A stretch of DNA of 64,000 bases from Euborellia annulipes (lineage: Eukaryota > Arthropoda > Insecta > Dermaptera > Anisolabididae): NCBI GenBank assembly GCA_023213315.1, contig JAKCPI010000531.1, forward strand, positions 62,001 through 126,000, written 5' to 3'. Below the pieces are notes generated by a model that worked only from the letters and a program-made list of their open reading frames with translations, was not told where the DNA came from and made no database searches. A program made the translations under genes and the position numbers. How positions within the stretch are numbered: position 1 is the first letter of the stretch; every line of letters begins with the position of its first letter. Positions 12,872 to 23,680 of the stretch are shown in pieces.

Positions 12872-15800
12872 CTTCAAAAAAAATAAACAAAACAGTTAAG
12901 TAAAGTAAATGTGAAAAGTATTAGGTTGATTCATAATTATCCGCCGTTTATATTGACCCGCTTTTTGTTGTTAAAAATTAACCTTTCATCTTCTTTTTTT
13001 TCAGAAAAATATTCTTCCCTGTTCAATTGATGAAAATGCGTGTCGAAAATCATATTCATATTCGTCATACTATGCTTGACCACTACGAGAAAGGATGGAA
13101 GGCAGTCATTTGGCGATCTCAACGAACTTTTTGGCGAAAGACAATGCTGGGAATGGTTTTCCCGCTTCAAGTCTGGTGATACCAGCTTGGAGGACAATTC
13201 AGGAAGAATCGTATTTCGACGATCAGGTACTTCTGGCAGCCGTGGAAGAGGATGAAAACATGACAACTCGAATGGTGGCCGAAAACTTCAATGTCGGCCA
13301 ATCAACGATCGTGAAAATGTTCGGCTTTGTTATTTTCGGAGAGTTTGTAGGGCAGCCATTCAGCTAATTTCCACACTTTATCAAGCCTTTTCAGACGACG
13401 GACGATCGTTGATTGGCCGACATTGAGGTTTTAGGCAAGCATTCGAGTTTTCATGTTTCATCCTCTTCCACGGCTGCCAGAAGTGCCTGATCGTCGAAAT
13501 CCGATAGTCCACCTCTTCCTGAATTGACCTCCAAGCTGGTATCACCACTTCCGACATTGTCTTTCGGCAAAAAGGTTGTTGAGATCGCTAAATAACTGTG
13601 CTGCCTTACATCCTTTCTCGTAGTGGTCAAGCATAATAAGACGAATATGAATTGGATTTTTGACACGCATTTTCATCAATTGAATGTATTGCAAAATAAA
13701 ATTTAGCCGAAACATCTCAAACTGGGAATTGATGTTTCATTTGTTTAAACCTCCTTCTCAGCCACTAACTCACCCATGGGTGTTTTATGGCTGGAATTTT
13801 GATCAGAAATAAAAACAGAAGAAAATGCAGACACGATTTTTCCTTTAAAAAATATATATTTAACAGCTGACGTTTCGGTTTTAAAAACTTTCTTTCTTCT
13901 ATCACTAATACAATATTTGTTTTGTGCCTAATGTGACAATTGACTTGACTCAACAATATCATCTATCTATCATTAGATGATATTGTACTGCCCTGGAGTC
14001 AATTGTCACATTAGGCACAAAACAAATATTGTATTAGTGATAGAAGAAAGAAAGTTTTTTCTTAAACAAAACAAAAAATTTTTCTAATGTTATATCAAAA
14101 GTCAATACTGAATATAATACCAAATATATGTATATAATGATAACTAAGAGTTCCGAAGATGGCATTAGCCAAGGTCGAAACGTCAATAACCAAATAACCA
14201 AAACGTATATGTTAGAAATAGATTTTTTAAAGAGAAAATCCTTGCTACATTTTATTCTGTTTTTTTTTTTCCTGATTAAAGTAAAATAATAGATCTAAGT
14301 ATGTTCAATATTAGAAAATTTTATAAAATTTAACATCAGGAATTCATATATTATGATGATTGACATATTCATGATGTCAAAACTACTTTTGGTATTTGGA
14401 TAAAAGTTAATATTGAAATCTCAATATAATTAGCCAAAATGCTGATAGTAGAGGGAAAAAAATTAATTACCAATAGGGTTGATGAAAACCGAGTCCATGG
14501 TTAGCCGAGTTCCAATGCTTTCTCGGCCCAGCGCCTTTCCGTGCGTTGTTGTTGTTACTGTTGCTGCTATTGTTATTATTATTGTTGTTGTTGTTGGTGT
14601 TCCCTCCCATATTTGCGTTTCCGGGTACAGAAATGTTTCCCGGACTTGGTCCACTCGATGTTGCGATCACAGGATGGGCGGGAGGGGCGGAAGGGGGCGA
14701 TGTTGATAACGGCAACGAAGTTGAAGATGCCGTAGATGATGAGGAAGGCGACGGAGAGGGAGCATTCACATGAACATGACGCCCGTTGCTCGATGATAAA
14801 GGAATCATCTAAAGAACAAGAGAGAAATTCGAATTATAAAAAAAGGAAAATCAAATAGAGATAAAACTTCCTTACCTGTGACTTAGATTCCTTGATTGGG
14901 GTTTTGATTGGACAAACATTCTCCTTATCATTAAAAGAAGCTAGAGTACAATAGCTGCCTCGGTGTTCGCCAAATCTAATGAAAAAAAAAAAAATTATAT
15001 TATTATTCGTCATATTTATTTCATTTAAGTATATATAATTTGGGGAAGGAAATCGGAACTAGAATATAAAAAAATCCTCAAGACCCACAAATGTAAAGCA
15101 TCCCTTGCTACAGGCCAAAGAAATCATCGAAGATGATTTTGAATTAATACACATAGAATAGAATTGAATTTATTTTCTTTCTGGGCAAGAGCTTGTTGGC
15201 TCCTTTAGCCCTCCAATACATAAATAAAGTACATCCAATACATAGATTCCGCCGACCCCGCATCGCGGGACTAATAATGGCGAGGACAGAAGAAGAATAC
15301 ATAGAGGTAATCGTAAATCCTCTGTATCGTATCAAGGTGATAGAACATTCGCCTTTCATGCGGGGTTGTCGGGTTAAATTCACTGGTTTAAACCTGTTTT
15401 AAACGCCCTGATTTTAATCCAATTTTGACCAGTGGCTTTTATTGAGTGAACATTTAATTTTAATTCCGCACTGTGTGTGAGTGAGGGTTTTTTAAATTAA
15501 ATTCTGCAGTTAAAAAGGATATTAAAAAATGTGGTTTCAAGGGTTTCTATACCCGACACAAAAAAAATCTGGTGCGACTGGCCGCACAAGACACAAAGTT
15601 GTATTCTGTGCTTGTCACGCCAGATTTTGATGTGTCGGGATATATTTAGTCTCCGATAACACAAGAATAAGAAAAAGTACATCAGTAAAGTGCTAGTACT
15701 CTTTGGACAATTTTATTTTAAAGTTTATTTTCGCATGTCAGGAGGGGTACCTAACGTAAATATAAATAGAAGGAACGAGAATAAACAGCTGAATACACTT

Positions 15801-18800
15801 TCCGGTTCTTTATATGTATATGATCCAGCAAATTATAATCTAATTTCAATATAAAATTTCAACATCGTAGCTCTTTTCGCTTCTTGCTTTTTTTTTGACT
15901 GACAGACCATTTTGGGGGACCCACTCAGGAGAATAGAATTTATTTTCTTTCTGGGCAAGAGCTTGTTGCTCCATTAGCCCTCCAATACATAAATAAGACA
16001 TCCAATACAGAAGCTAATCGAACCTCTGTATCAAAACATGCATTTCCATCAAAATCTCCTCATGGAACTTGTGACCTTCTCTCCAAATATTAATTTATAT
16101 AGGTAAAAGAAAATAATACATATGTTTATATCAATATTAATAGCATAAAATTGAAAATAAATTGTGGTTAAAAACAGTTTTGGATGGTTTTAACCTGGTC
16201 AAAATCTAAAAAAAGTGTTTTTTTTAACAACCAAAAAAATTTATTTCGTTTGAAATGGCTACCAATCAATTGAATATGGCCTCAGTTGCCGAAAAAGCCT
16301 TTATAATACCTTCTACTAATCTGATAAATCTCAGTTCATTATTCATTTAGAAGATGATTTGAGTGTACGGGATCTCGAATTGAGTTAAATAGAAAATATT
16401 GCTCTCTAAAGAAATAAATTATTAATTAAAAAACAACCTTTAAAAAGTTTTTAAGTTACTGATTTTCTTTTTTAGTACATTTCTAGGAAAAAATATTTTA
16501 TATTTATTAGTCATTGGAAAAGAACTTGAAAACTTATGGCAGGTGTGTTTAAGATAAGAACTGAAGTCTTTAGAATTCATTAATAGAAAGAGCAACAGGA
16601 AAACTTGACTAAAAAATATTAATTGCATCGTGCAAAATGGTCTAATTTCTTCGTGTCTCAAAAACAAAAAAGGATTCGGGGGTCAAATTCAAACCCCATC
16701 GCATGCAACACGAACGGATTGAGTGGCACATGAAATAAATTCTTGCCACTTTTTGCTTGGCATTTCAAATTATTTTTCTTACTTTAAATCGACAATTTTT
16801 CATTATTTATAATTGCACAAATACGAATTTTTTTGAGTAAATTTTTTAAATTCCACTAGCATCAACTTTTGGTTGTCTTATTTATCTTGATGGAGAAATT
16901 TTTTTTCAGTGACCCTGACTTTAAATTTGTTTAAAAGATTTGGAATAAATAAATATTAAATTAAATAGTCGCCCATTTCACATTCTAAACTAAAATTTAT
17001 TATAATAAATTCATCTAGTCTGACTGATTTGACTCTTAAAAAAGTTCAAATTATAATTTTAAAAATTCTTGAAATCAAAATTTACAATTTTTCTTAAAAT
17101 ATACTCCTAATAATATAAAATTAGAATTGAGACAACGCATAATGTTAAATATTTTTTAGATCATTTATCTTTAGTAGAAAGAATTCTTAGGCAGGGCTTA
17201 TTCGAGAACATTTGAAAACTCATTTGGCGAATGTGAAAAAAAGTATTCTAAAATAATTTTATAATATGATAATTAAATCAGTAAGACTGGAGCCAAAGGT
17301 CGCGGGTTCGCATCCCCTTTCTCATGCGACAAAAATTTATTTCAATTGGATTGGCTACCAATCCGAAAAAGACCTTAAATGAAATAAAAAAAAAAAATCA
17401 GTAAGATTTGGGTTATTATATATATTGAAGACCAGTGGAAGAAATTTATTTATTATCTTAGTCACATCAACTCTTGACCCAAATATACAAATATAACTAA
17501 ACCGGATCACTTTATTGAATTTTAGAGAAAAAAACTTTTCTAGTTTTAAATAAATAAAACAAAATTATCTCTTTAGGACATATCTTTCCCAAGTTGACGT
17601 GTGTTATTCTTAAAAAAGAAATATCTGAGAGAAGATAGCAAAAAGTTTTTTGTGTAAATATTTCGGGCGACCTAACGAGTGGGTATCTTCTTTACAGGAT
17701 ATATTTCTATGACCGCCACTCCGTGTAAATGATTATGACGTAAGGTAGCCATAAACTATATAGCGCGCAATGAAAATGGTCAGGCCGAAATATTTGCACA
17801 AATATTTCTCTTTTCTTCTCCCAACTTCTCATCTTCTTTAACCCTCTATATTCTCGAACATATATGAATATTGACAATAATACGTTTTATTTATTGCCAT
17901 GACAAAGAATAAATGTCTTTAATTCAAAAATTAATTCCTTTGGTCCAATTTCCATGACTTTTGTTGCGTCAAATATATACTGCGAGTCAAAAATAACGTT
18001 AACACTTTGTTTCTTCTTCAGATGTTCTAATCTATCTTAATAATACTGTAATTTTTTAAACATTTAATATGAAATCTTTTATTAATTTCTAAGTAAATTT
18101 AACACAAATTTTTAATAAATAATATCAATTTAAATAAAACAAAATCAAAAATGTCGAAAATTAACGCCAAATTTCTAAAAATAATATTTCCATTTCAGTT
18201 TTTCTCTAGCTATTTTAATGGAAATTCTTATAAAAACAAAATTTTTAATTAATATCCAACAAAACATTGCGATATTATGTTGATTTCTCCCCCAAAATGG
18301 AAATCGGCATATTTTTCTTTATTTTATTTAAATTTAATTGAGGTGTATAGCTGATAATATGATTTATTTAAGGTTCAGGAAATTTAAATTGTATTAAATT
18401 CAAGCTCAGGGGCCCACATCTTGTGGGTACGTGGATGGCGACCACGAGCTGCCCTAGCTGGGACTGGCAGTACTTCTGTTCTTTGCACGCCAGTCTCTTC
18501 CCTTCTCTATTTTCAATAGGCTTAAGGCCGTGCGATGGGCTGGCCTGTTAGAAATGTATAAGGTATTTCATATTAAATGTTTCTTAAATTGGAGTATCAT
18601 AAAGGTAGTTTAGAAATCTTAAGAAGAATCGTTGATGTTACTTTTGTTTTTGAAGCGCAGGGTATATACTATTTTAATTATCATTATCATAAAAAAATAT
18701 TTTATTGAATAAATCTTTTTATCTTTAAATTTGTCAAGAGTTTTAAATTTTCTTCAAATAAGTCTGCTGAAGAGTCCCTTGTAAGGATTACTGACCGGCA

Positions 18801-20738
18801 GCAGACTTCGTTGGGGTCTACCCAAAGAGTGAGTTCGACAGGTAACTGCAGATCGTCGTAATTGAGTCCACAGGCCCGGGCTGCTCTCTCGATGGTCTCG
18901 TCTCGCCGATCGCGTTCATTGACGCGGATGCAGCGGTATCCTTGTCCTTTGCAGGGCTGTTCCGGGAACCAATGATCCTGGAACCGCTCCGCCAGCAAAT
19001 CGGACAGGCATCGCTTGAATTCGTCTAATTGCGAACGGTTAAAGTTTTCGCTTCTCTCGATCAGGCGGACTAGAAAACAAACAAGACAACTCATTAAAAA
19101 AAAAAAAAAAAATTGAGATATCAGCGCTGAAGTTGCGTGAATTAAAAAATAAGCTTTCTTCACAATATTTATTGTTCGTTTTATGATCTGAATAGCATAT
19201 TTATGAGCTTCTTAAACAGTTTTATCTGATAATTTTCTTTATACGAAGCAAAGATAATAGTTGGCTTTGATATACTGTTAATAAGCAAATTTTTAATAAT
19301 TATTTTATTAAATTATCTATAGAAAAATAAATTCTGCAAATGATACACAAAAAATATGTTAAAGGATTCGTTATTGGAAAACAAAATTTCAGTTCCTTAT
19401 AAAAGAAAAATAAATTTTGGTAGTTAGCACTATACATTATCATGAAACAAAAACATCTCATTGTCGGAAATTTGACTGAGCCCAACTTTTGAAATGCAGA
19501 CAATATTAAAATGCTTAATTAGAAATGAACAAGTGCATATACAGTGATGATCAAAATTAAAGCATTCCAATGCCATTTATCATGTGATTATTTCATTGTT
19601 ATTTGTTTAAATAAGTAAGAAAACTTGGGATAAAAACGTGGATGAGAACTCCAATAAAGATTTCCGTCTTCTTTTATAAAAACAATTATATAATCACATG
19701 AGAAAACGGATGGGGTTCTTTAATATTGACCCTCGCTATTCATGCCGTAGAGGCTTGGAAAGATAGATAGATAGAAAGGGCTTTGTAAATATTTTGATCT
19801 AGAAAAACCGCAACCCGTAAATAAAAAAAAAATTCGAACTTGATTGACTTGATAAAATGGCTATGATCAATATATCCTAAAAAAAATAAGATGATAATTT
19901 CCTAACCCATTCCTCTTCAATTTTTAAATTTTAACGAGCTTCACGTCTAGGCGGGAAAATTTCGCCCCCCCCCCTCCCGGACCCTTTTTTTCCCTATAGG
20001 AACTTAACAGAGATATCTGGGTCCTGTCCGGTCCGTCTCCTTTTCTATAATCTTTAGAAGGCGTTCTTTGAATGTGAATTAATAACGAGGAAGGTAGGTG
20101 AAGAAAAGACTTAATTCGGCCCAAAATTATTTATTTCATATCTCTACATTTCGAGGACTTTACGTCAGCCATCCTGAGGACCTTAAAATTCAACAAAACA
20201 AAACTTAATATATTAATATATAGACAAACTAAAAATATAAAAGAAAACAGGAAAAAGGGTATTTTTATATTTTAAGTTTGTCTAAATATATAGTTTTGTT
20301 GTGTTGTTGTATTTAAGGTCCTTAAGATGGGCGAGGTATAGTCCCGGAAACGTAGACATAGGAAATAAATAATTTTGGGCCAAATTAAGTCGTCCTCATA
20401 CAAAATATGTAGAAGATCCTCCCTTTGAACATATAAAACCTGGTTTCAAATTTCCTGATTGCGGGAATATTCAGGTGGGACAGAAAGACAGACGGTAAAT
20501 ATATTTTGAGGTGTATAATAGAAATGTAGTTCAGATGTGGTGACAATAAAACGGTTTATCAGGAGTAATGACCAATCATTAATGAAATATTTGTTTTTCA
20601 CACCTGGTTGATAATATCTTTTGTTAGTGCTTATTTTTAGATGATTCAATACTTTTTCTAGTTTCAGATTAATTATTAAACATGATGGGATTTTTGAGTA
20701 CCTAAAAATAAGACGGCAGCAGTGATCTCGTCCAGCAT
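12721..20738 (-). CDS. BTG3: BTG3/BTG-family anti-proliferative protein (whole gene span, 5 coding exons)
   Basis: Five exons at 20702-20738, 18796-19069, 14876-14975, 14471-14808 and 12721-12871 join in frame with GT-AG introns to a 299-residue protein. The N-terminus (MLDEITAAVLFLVRLIE) and exon 2 carry the BTG/TOB fold: box A is around HWFPEQPCKGQGYRCIRV and box B around LPVELTLWVDPNEVCCRFGE. EVCCR followed by F-G-E and then ASF is closer to vertebrate BTG3 than to TOB. Family knowledge: BTG proteins bind the CAF1/CNOT7 deadenylase and promote mRNA decay and growth arrest. The second half is not conserved: a Ser/Pro segment, an Asn/Ser homopolymer tract, and a His/Trp/Tyr/Pro-rich tail (NMVPHHWLPASPPPYHPHHP) that recalls the aromatic-rich BTG3 C-terminus. 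Human BTG3 is about 250 residues. The start is the first ATG after an in-frame TAG 33 bases upstream. Introns 2 and 4 hold SINE and mariner remnants. Confidence 0.9.
13029..13318 (+). pseudogene. Mariner transposase N-terminal fragment, left copy
   Basis: The reading begins M-K-M-R-V-E-N-H-I-H-I-R-H. It then needs frame changes to read ELFGERQCWEWFSRFKSGDT, and then SYFDDQVLLAAVEEDENMTT and AENFNVGQSTIV. The WFSRF+SGD and N+.QSTI motifs belong to the helix-turn-helix half of mariner transposases (cecropia-like). Frameshifts make it dead. Confidence 0.85.
13318..13670 (-). pseudogene. Mariner transposase N-terminal fragment, inverted copy
   Basis: Read on the minus strand it repeats the left copy and continues to QSTIVRRLKRLDKVWKLAEW and LPYKLSENNKAEH, matching the linker after the second helix-turn-helix of mariner transposases. 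Several frameshifts and a deletion are present, and there is no catalytic domain. Confidence 0.83.
13875..14065. repeat. Foldback repeat in BTG3 intron 4
   Basis: Arms of about 80 bp (AAACTTTCTTTCTTCTATCA and on to AATTGAC) meet at a short loop near 13970. The left arm is followed outward by CCGAAACGTCAGC on the minus strand. Confidence 0.85.
14153..14184 (+). ncRNA. Hammerhead-like core, degenerate
   Basis: CCGAAGATGGC, a loop, AAGGTCGAAACGTC. Same layout as the 4.9-kb cores, but stem II is broken. Confidence 0.3.
14471..14808 (-). CDS. BTG3: BTG3 exon 4, Ser/Pro- and Asn-rich segment
   Basis: The acceptor TTCTTTAG lies 67 bases from exon 3. The encoded 112 residues are low complexity: a Ser/Pro block, an Ala/Pro block, and a nine-Asn run followed by SSNSNNNN. 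The exon ends RKHWNSANHGLGFHQPYW, with a split Trp codon at the donor TTG|GTAATT. The triplet tract (AAC/AAT on the coding strand) at 14545-14600 probably varies in length between individuals. Confidence 0.82.
14876..14975 (-). CDS. BTG3: BTG3 exon 3
   Basis: A 100-base exon between a T-rich acceptor (TTTTTTTTCATTAG) and the donor CAG|GTAAGG. It completes box B as FGE and continues through CTLASFNDKENV, which aligns with the VASFENKDENK stretch of vertebrate BTG3. The phase (2 in, 0 out) fits both neighbours. Confidence 0.88.
15545..16110 (-). repeat. Repeat family A fragments with an internal duplicated segment
   Basis: The hairpin end (AATCTGGTGCGACTGG to GTCACGCCAGATT) lies at about 15567-15626. 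The GTACATCAGTAAAGTGCTAG segment and the TCAAAATCTC end follow, up to about 16100. GAATTTATTTTCTTTCTGGG occurs twice, at about 15166 and 15936, linking it to the neighbouring GC-rich repeat. Confidence 0.6.
16228..16305 (+). mobile_element. SINE 3'-part fragment
   Basis: TTTGAAATGGCTACCAATCA and GCCGAAAAAGCCTTTA match the body of the 17.3-kb SINE. The tRNA head is absent. Confidence 0.5.
17283..17398 (+). mobile_element. tRNA-derived SINE, copy in BTG3 intron 2
   Basis: Contains a B box (GGTCGCGGGTTCGCATCCC). The family 3' part follows (TTCAATTGGATTGGCTACCA, then GACCTTAAATGAAA), and then a poly-A run. The A-box half is degraded. Confidence 0.72.
18407..18552 (-). repeat. GC-rich dispersed repeat family D, copy 2
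   Basis: Inverse-orientation copy in BTG3 intron 2, beginning GCTCAGGGGCCCACATCTTG. It lacks the CGGGGTCGGCGG end. Confidence 0.78.
18796..19069 (-). CDS. BTG3: BTG3 exon 2, BTG domain core
   Basis: The acceptor TTGTTTTCTAG precedes it and a GTCAGT donor follows. It carries box A (HWFPEQPCKGQGYRCIRV) and most of box B (ELTLWVDPNEVCC). The exon ends in phase 2 after TGC CG, and the next exon supplies A to complete Arg. Confidence 0.92.
19541..19735. mobile_element. Diverged relative of the 25.8-kb mariner MITE, in BTG3 intron 1
   Basis: The left end CAGTGATGATCAAAATTAAAG and the right end (complement AGCGAGGGTCAATATTAAAG) resemble the terminal repeats of the 25.8-kb copy. The interior shares ATTATTTCATTGTT and AATCACATGAGAAAA symmetry. 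The ends have drifted, so the boundaries are approximate. Confidence 0.65.
20112..20394. repeat. Foldback repeat in BTG3 intron 1
   Basis: Arms GCCCAAAATTATTTATTTC and complement, about 130 bp each, with CCTCAGGATGGCTGACG and GTCCTCGAAATG on the minus strand as a degenerate core. The right arm reads TTAAGATGGGCGAGGTATAG then TCCCGGAAACGTAG. Confidence 0.82.
20702..20738 (-). CDS. BTG3: BTG3 exon 1
   Basis: Codes for the first 12 residues (MLDEITAAVLFL) plus one base. It is followed by the donor GTACTC. Residues match the start of vertebrate BTG1/BTG3 (M-x-x-E-I-A-A-V-x-F). The single leftover G joins exon 2 to give a Val codon and continue VRLIE. An in-frame TAG lies 33 bases upstream, so this ATG is the likely start if the 5' UTR is contiguous. 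Confidence 0.85.
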
Positions 20739-21269
20739 GGCAGGAGGTCGTCGGGTGATCGGTTTGGACTACGACGACAGCAGGTGGCTCAGGTTTTGGC
20801 GGCACCAGACGGCTCATAGGTCTTTGGCTGAGACCTGCCCCAGAACAAACAAACAAACAAACAATCAGCCATGACTCATAATACAGATACAAACAACCTA
20901 TATCATTAAATAAATAACAATCATTTTTAATTATTCTTAAATTTATTTATAGCAGTGATGAAAAAATAATGTTTAAAAAAAAACAACAAGAAACCACTTT
21001 TAAATGTTGAAAACTTAGTTTTAGTCAGCTAATTCAAAAAATTAGTCTATTTTCTATTTATAAAATAGACATAAACTAAAGAGAAAAAAAAAAAGATTTA
21101 AAAAAAAAAGTTCAAGTGAGGTTAGGTTAAAAAAAACTTTCATAATAATAAATTGACTTGAGTTTTATTTGAAAGCGTTGATGTTTTCAAACAACCCCCC
21201 GAGGTCAGTCAATGTATATGTTTTAAGATAAAAGAATGTGTGTTTGATTGGGCATATCAAGAACAAAGA

Positions 21270-21350
21270 GACTTCCCGCCGCGAAAGCGGGAAATCCTAG
21301 TTCGAGTCCAGGGAGCGCGATCAGACACAAACTCACCTCGCAATTTTCTT
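21270..21350 (+). other. tRNA-like fragment (serine-like anticodon arm), probably SINE- or pseudogene-derived
   Basis: A perfect 7-bp hairpin TTCCCGC-CGCGAAA-GCGGGAA has a seven-base loop that would place CGA (Ser) at the anticodon, but position 33 is G instead of U. It is followed by a T-arm-like CTAGTTCGAGTCCAGG. No acceptor stem or D arm could be drawn, so it is not called a tRNA. Confidence 0.35.
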
Positions 21351-21589
21351 GAAAGAATATTAAATTATTTAAAACGGATGTCAGAGCATTTTCGAGATGA
21401 ACAGGGCCGTTCCGTGCGGGGGGTCAGAACGTGCACTTGCAGGGGGGACGGCACGAAGGGAAAAAAAAGGTTATTTAAAAAAGCATTGTCAATATGCGTA
21501 GTGATAAAATCGGATAAAACGCATATTACTACATACTATAACAATAATACTTTTGATAAAATGGTGGAAGCAGTCCAAATTAATACGAT

Positions 21590-21803
21590 TAAATATAAGC
21601 AACTTGTGGTTTATTTCTTGGACGGAATTTGACAGGTAGTATGTCGTTTTTTTTCTGGTATAATTATTAAAAACAATAATGATTTTTCAATAAAAAATAA
21701 ATATTATTGAAAAATTTATTGTTTTTTAAAAAATTATACCAGAAAAAAACGACATACTACCTGTCAAATTGCGTAAGAAAGAAACCACAAGTTGCTTACA
21801 TTT
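21590..21803. repeat. Inverted repeat at 21.6 kb
   Basis: TAAATATAAGCAACTTGTGG is complemented at the far end. The inner arms GACAGGTAGTATGTCGTTTT also pair. Total arms of about 100 bp with small differences. No core motif. Confidence 0.85.
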
Positions 21804-22112
21804 AATTAATAATACTTTTATTTGCTTTACAGTTTAATGTTTAATAGCAATCAAGTAATTATCAGTTGCCCAATTTATAAGTACATTTACATTACATTTT
21901 GAATTAATTTTCCTATTTTTTAATGAACAAATAAATTTGTTATTGAGTACATTTTGTGCTTTCAATTAAAACAATGATTGAGGGCTGGTTAGGTAAGCAG
22001 AAGGGGGGGGGAGGCGCCAAAACGGTTAGGAACGGCCTTGTATATATATATATATATATATATTTTAATATAATCAATAGAGTAAGCTGTATTAAAGTAC
22101 ATATATTATAAC

Positions 22113-22406
22113 TAGAGACCGGATTTTTAGGTTTTGATTCGACTCGTTTTTAGGTTTTTCTAACACCCAAAATAAGTTTTTTTTTTTTTTTTTTTTAGGT
22201 TTTCGTCCAATAAAACGCATTTAGGTGATTTTAGGTGCGGTTCCTCTCGTTTTTAGGTTTTTGAAACTCCCAAAATAGGTTTTTTTTTAGGTTATTTGAA
22301 ATATTGGTTAAACAACTCCAGAACACATAAGTCGAAAAAGTAATTTGTCCATTTCGCGTTTGGAGTCAAGGAAAAAAAAGGTGAAAACCTAAGAATCCGC
22401 TCCCTA
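22113..22406. mobile_element. hAT-type MITE with TTTTTAGG-rich ends
   Basis: Ends TAGAGACCGGATTTTTAGG and TAGGGAGCGGATTCTTAGG (complement) are bounded by ATTATAAC at 22105-22112 and 22407-22414. The interior repeats TTTTTAGGTTTT several times. The repeats look telomere-like, but the TIRs and 8-bp duplication show that it is a transposon. Confidence 0.87.
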
Positions 22407-23019
22407 ATTATAACCCTTAGACAGCATCAATATTTTTAAAATTTTTCAAAAAGATCCTAAAAGCGCTTGAATTCTCAAAATTGGTATGATATTATACCAA
22501 CTATGTTAGTTTTAAAAGCCGGTGTATTTTTTAATGTGAAAAGAAAATATATCTGACGACCAGGCAATGAGTCTACGTCAATTTTAAAGAACGGATACGC
22601 AAGAAATGAGAGAGCGAGCAGGAAACATGCTAACGTTTTTCACGCTTATGGGGTTTTCCTTTCAAGGGATATGAACGAATCCAAGTAGAGAATTTATAAT
22701 AATTTCCATTTCTAATAATAAAAAAAAAAAAAGAAATAAATCATATTCATTCAATCAAATGGGATATGAATGCATTTACTCTTTGAAACTGAAAGGTTTT
22801 TTTTATTTTTATTATTATTATCTGCGTGCGTGCTTGAGAGCTGAGGCGGGATTTATTAAAAGAATAAAAAAATTAAGGTTTATGTTATGGTCGGGCCTAT
22901 ATTTCAGCGCCGCAAAAATAAACGTCAACTCGTCTTGCTGTCTTTTTGATCGCCATCACTAAGCATCTTCTTTTAAACATTGAAATTTTAACATTTTGGA
23001 ATAGAATTTATGTAAATAA

Positions 23020-23680
23020 AAGTGTTTATGAGAAAGTATTGGATTCATGCCTAAAATTCGATGTCGAGATTTTGATGGATATACACGTCCTGAGTTCAAA
23101 AAAGTGGTTTTTGCATCACATGGTCTGTCTGTGTTCAATTTAAAACATGAAGGAATTGAGCTAGGAGGTTGAAAGTTTATTTTTAAGTAAGGTACCCCCT
23201 GAGGCGTTGAACAAAATCGGCCAGAGTACTAGAACTTTACTGGTGTACTATATCAGTTTTTATCGATTTTCTCAAAATTCGCTCCAACGATTTTGATTAA
23301 AATTCTCAAATTGATTATTTTAGATGCTCTTTAAAATGTGTATTCTCATTTTACCCTTGAAATCTTTTAGAGACCACTTTATTCTTGTACTTCGTAGAAA
23401 AGATAAGAGAAATGGTTGCTATGGTAACAAAATATAAGTATTTTTTTGTTTACAAATTTTACATATTGAATTCGAAATAACAAGGGTCGCGGGTTCGCAT
23501 CCCTTGGTAGCTAATTAAATTGAAATAAATAGAGACGGTAAAAAAAAAATTCAAATGTACTCTACTAACGGAAACTAAATTTATGCCCACATAAAAAATC
23601 CGGTGGGACAAGCACAGAACACAACTTTCTCTTGCCTAAGTTAAGTGCTGTGCAACCAGATTTTGTGAGAAGATATTTTG
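23020..23680 (+). repeat. Repeat family A, copy interrupted by a SINE
   Basis: Runs from GAGAAAGTATTGGATTCATG to the terminal hairpin (here imperfect). The X-box-like site has one change (GTTGCTATGGTAAC). The SINE at 23483-23550 lies inside it. Confidence 0.82.
23483..23550 (+). mobile_element. Truncated tRNA-derived SINE inside a family A repeat
   Basis: GGGTCGCGGGTTCGCATCCC is followed by a short body and a nine-A tail. It interrupts family A, and the host sequence around ATTCGAA / ATTCAAA is duplicated on either side, consistent with retroposition. Confidence 0.7.

Larger units (their letters stand above)
12921..13686. mobile_element. Head-to-head inverted duplication of a mariner element in BTG3 intron 4
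   Basis: The left end has a mariner-type terminal repeat, TTAGGTTGATTCATAATTAT, after a TA at 12919-12920. A plus-strand copy of the transposase N-terminus runs to about 13318. There it meets a minus-strand copy of the same region starting at about 13686 that reads slightly further into the gene. The arms are similar but clearly diverged, so the join is old. The right copy lacks its terminal repeat. Confidence 0.82.

Noticed and set aside
14479..14773. Plus-strand open frames opposite BTG3 exon 4 (runs of Leu, Val or Cys)
   Set aside because: They are antisense shadows of the AAC/AAT triplet tract in the BTG3 exon.
20446..20892. 148-codon minus-strand open frame overlapping BTG3 exon 1
   Set aside because: It is in a different frame from the BTG3 start, crosses the exon-1 donor and has no recognisable sequence.
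21270..21350. Functional tRNA-Ser(CGA)
   Set aside because: Only an anticodon-like hairpin and a T-arm-like stretch are present. U33 is replaced by G and no acceptor stem forms.
21240..21632. 130-codon plus-strand open frame
   Set aside because: It runs across a tRNA-like fragment and into an inverted repeat. Composition is not protein-like and no motif is recognised.
22113..22406. Interstitial telomere array
   Set aside because: The TTTTTAGG repeats are irregular and lie inside an element with TIRs and an 8-bp target duplication.
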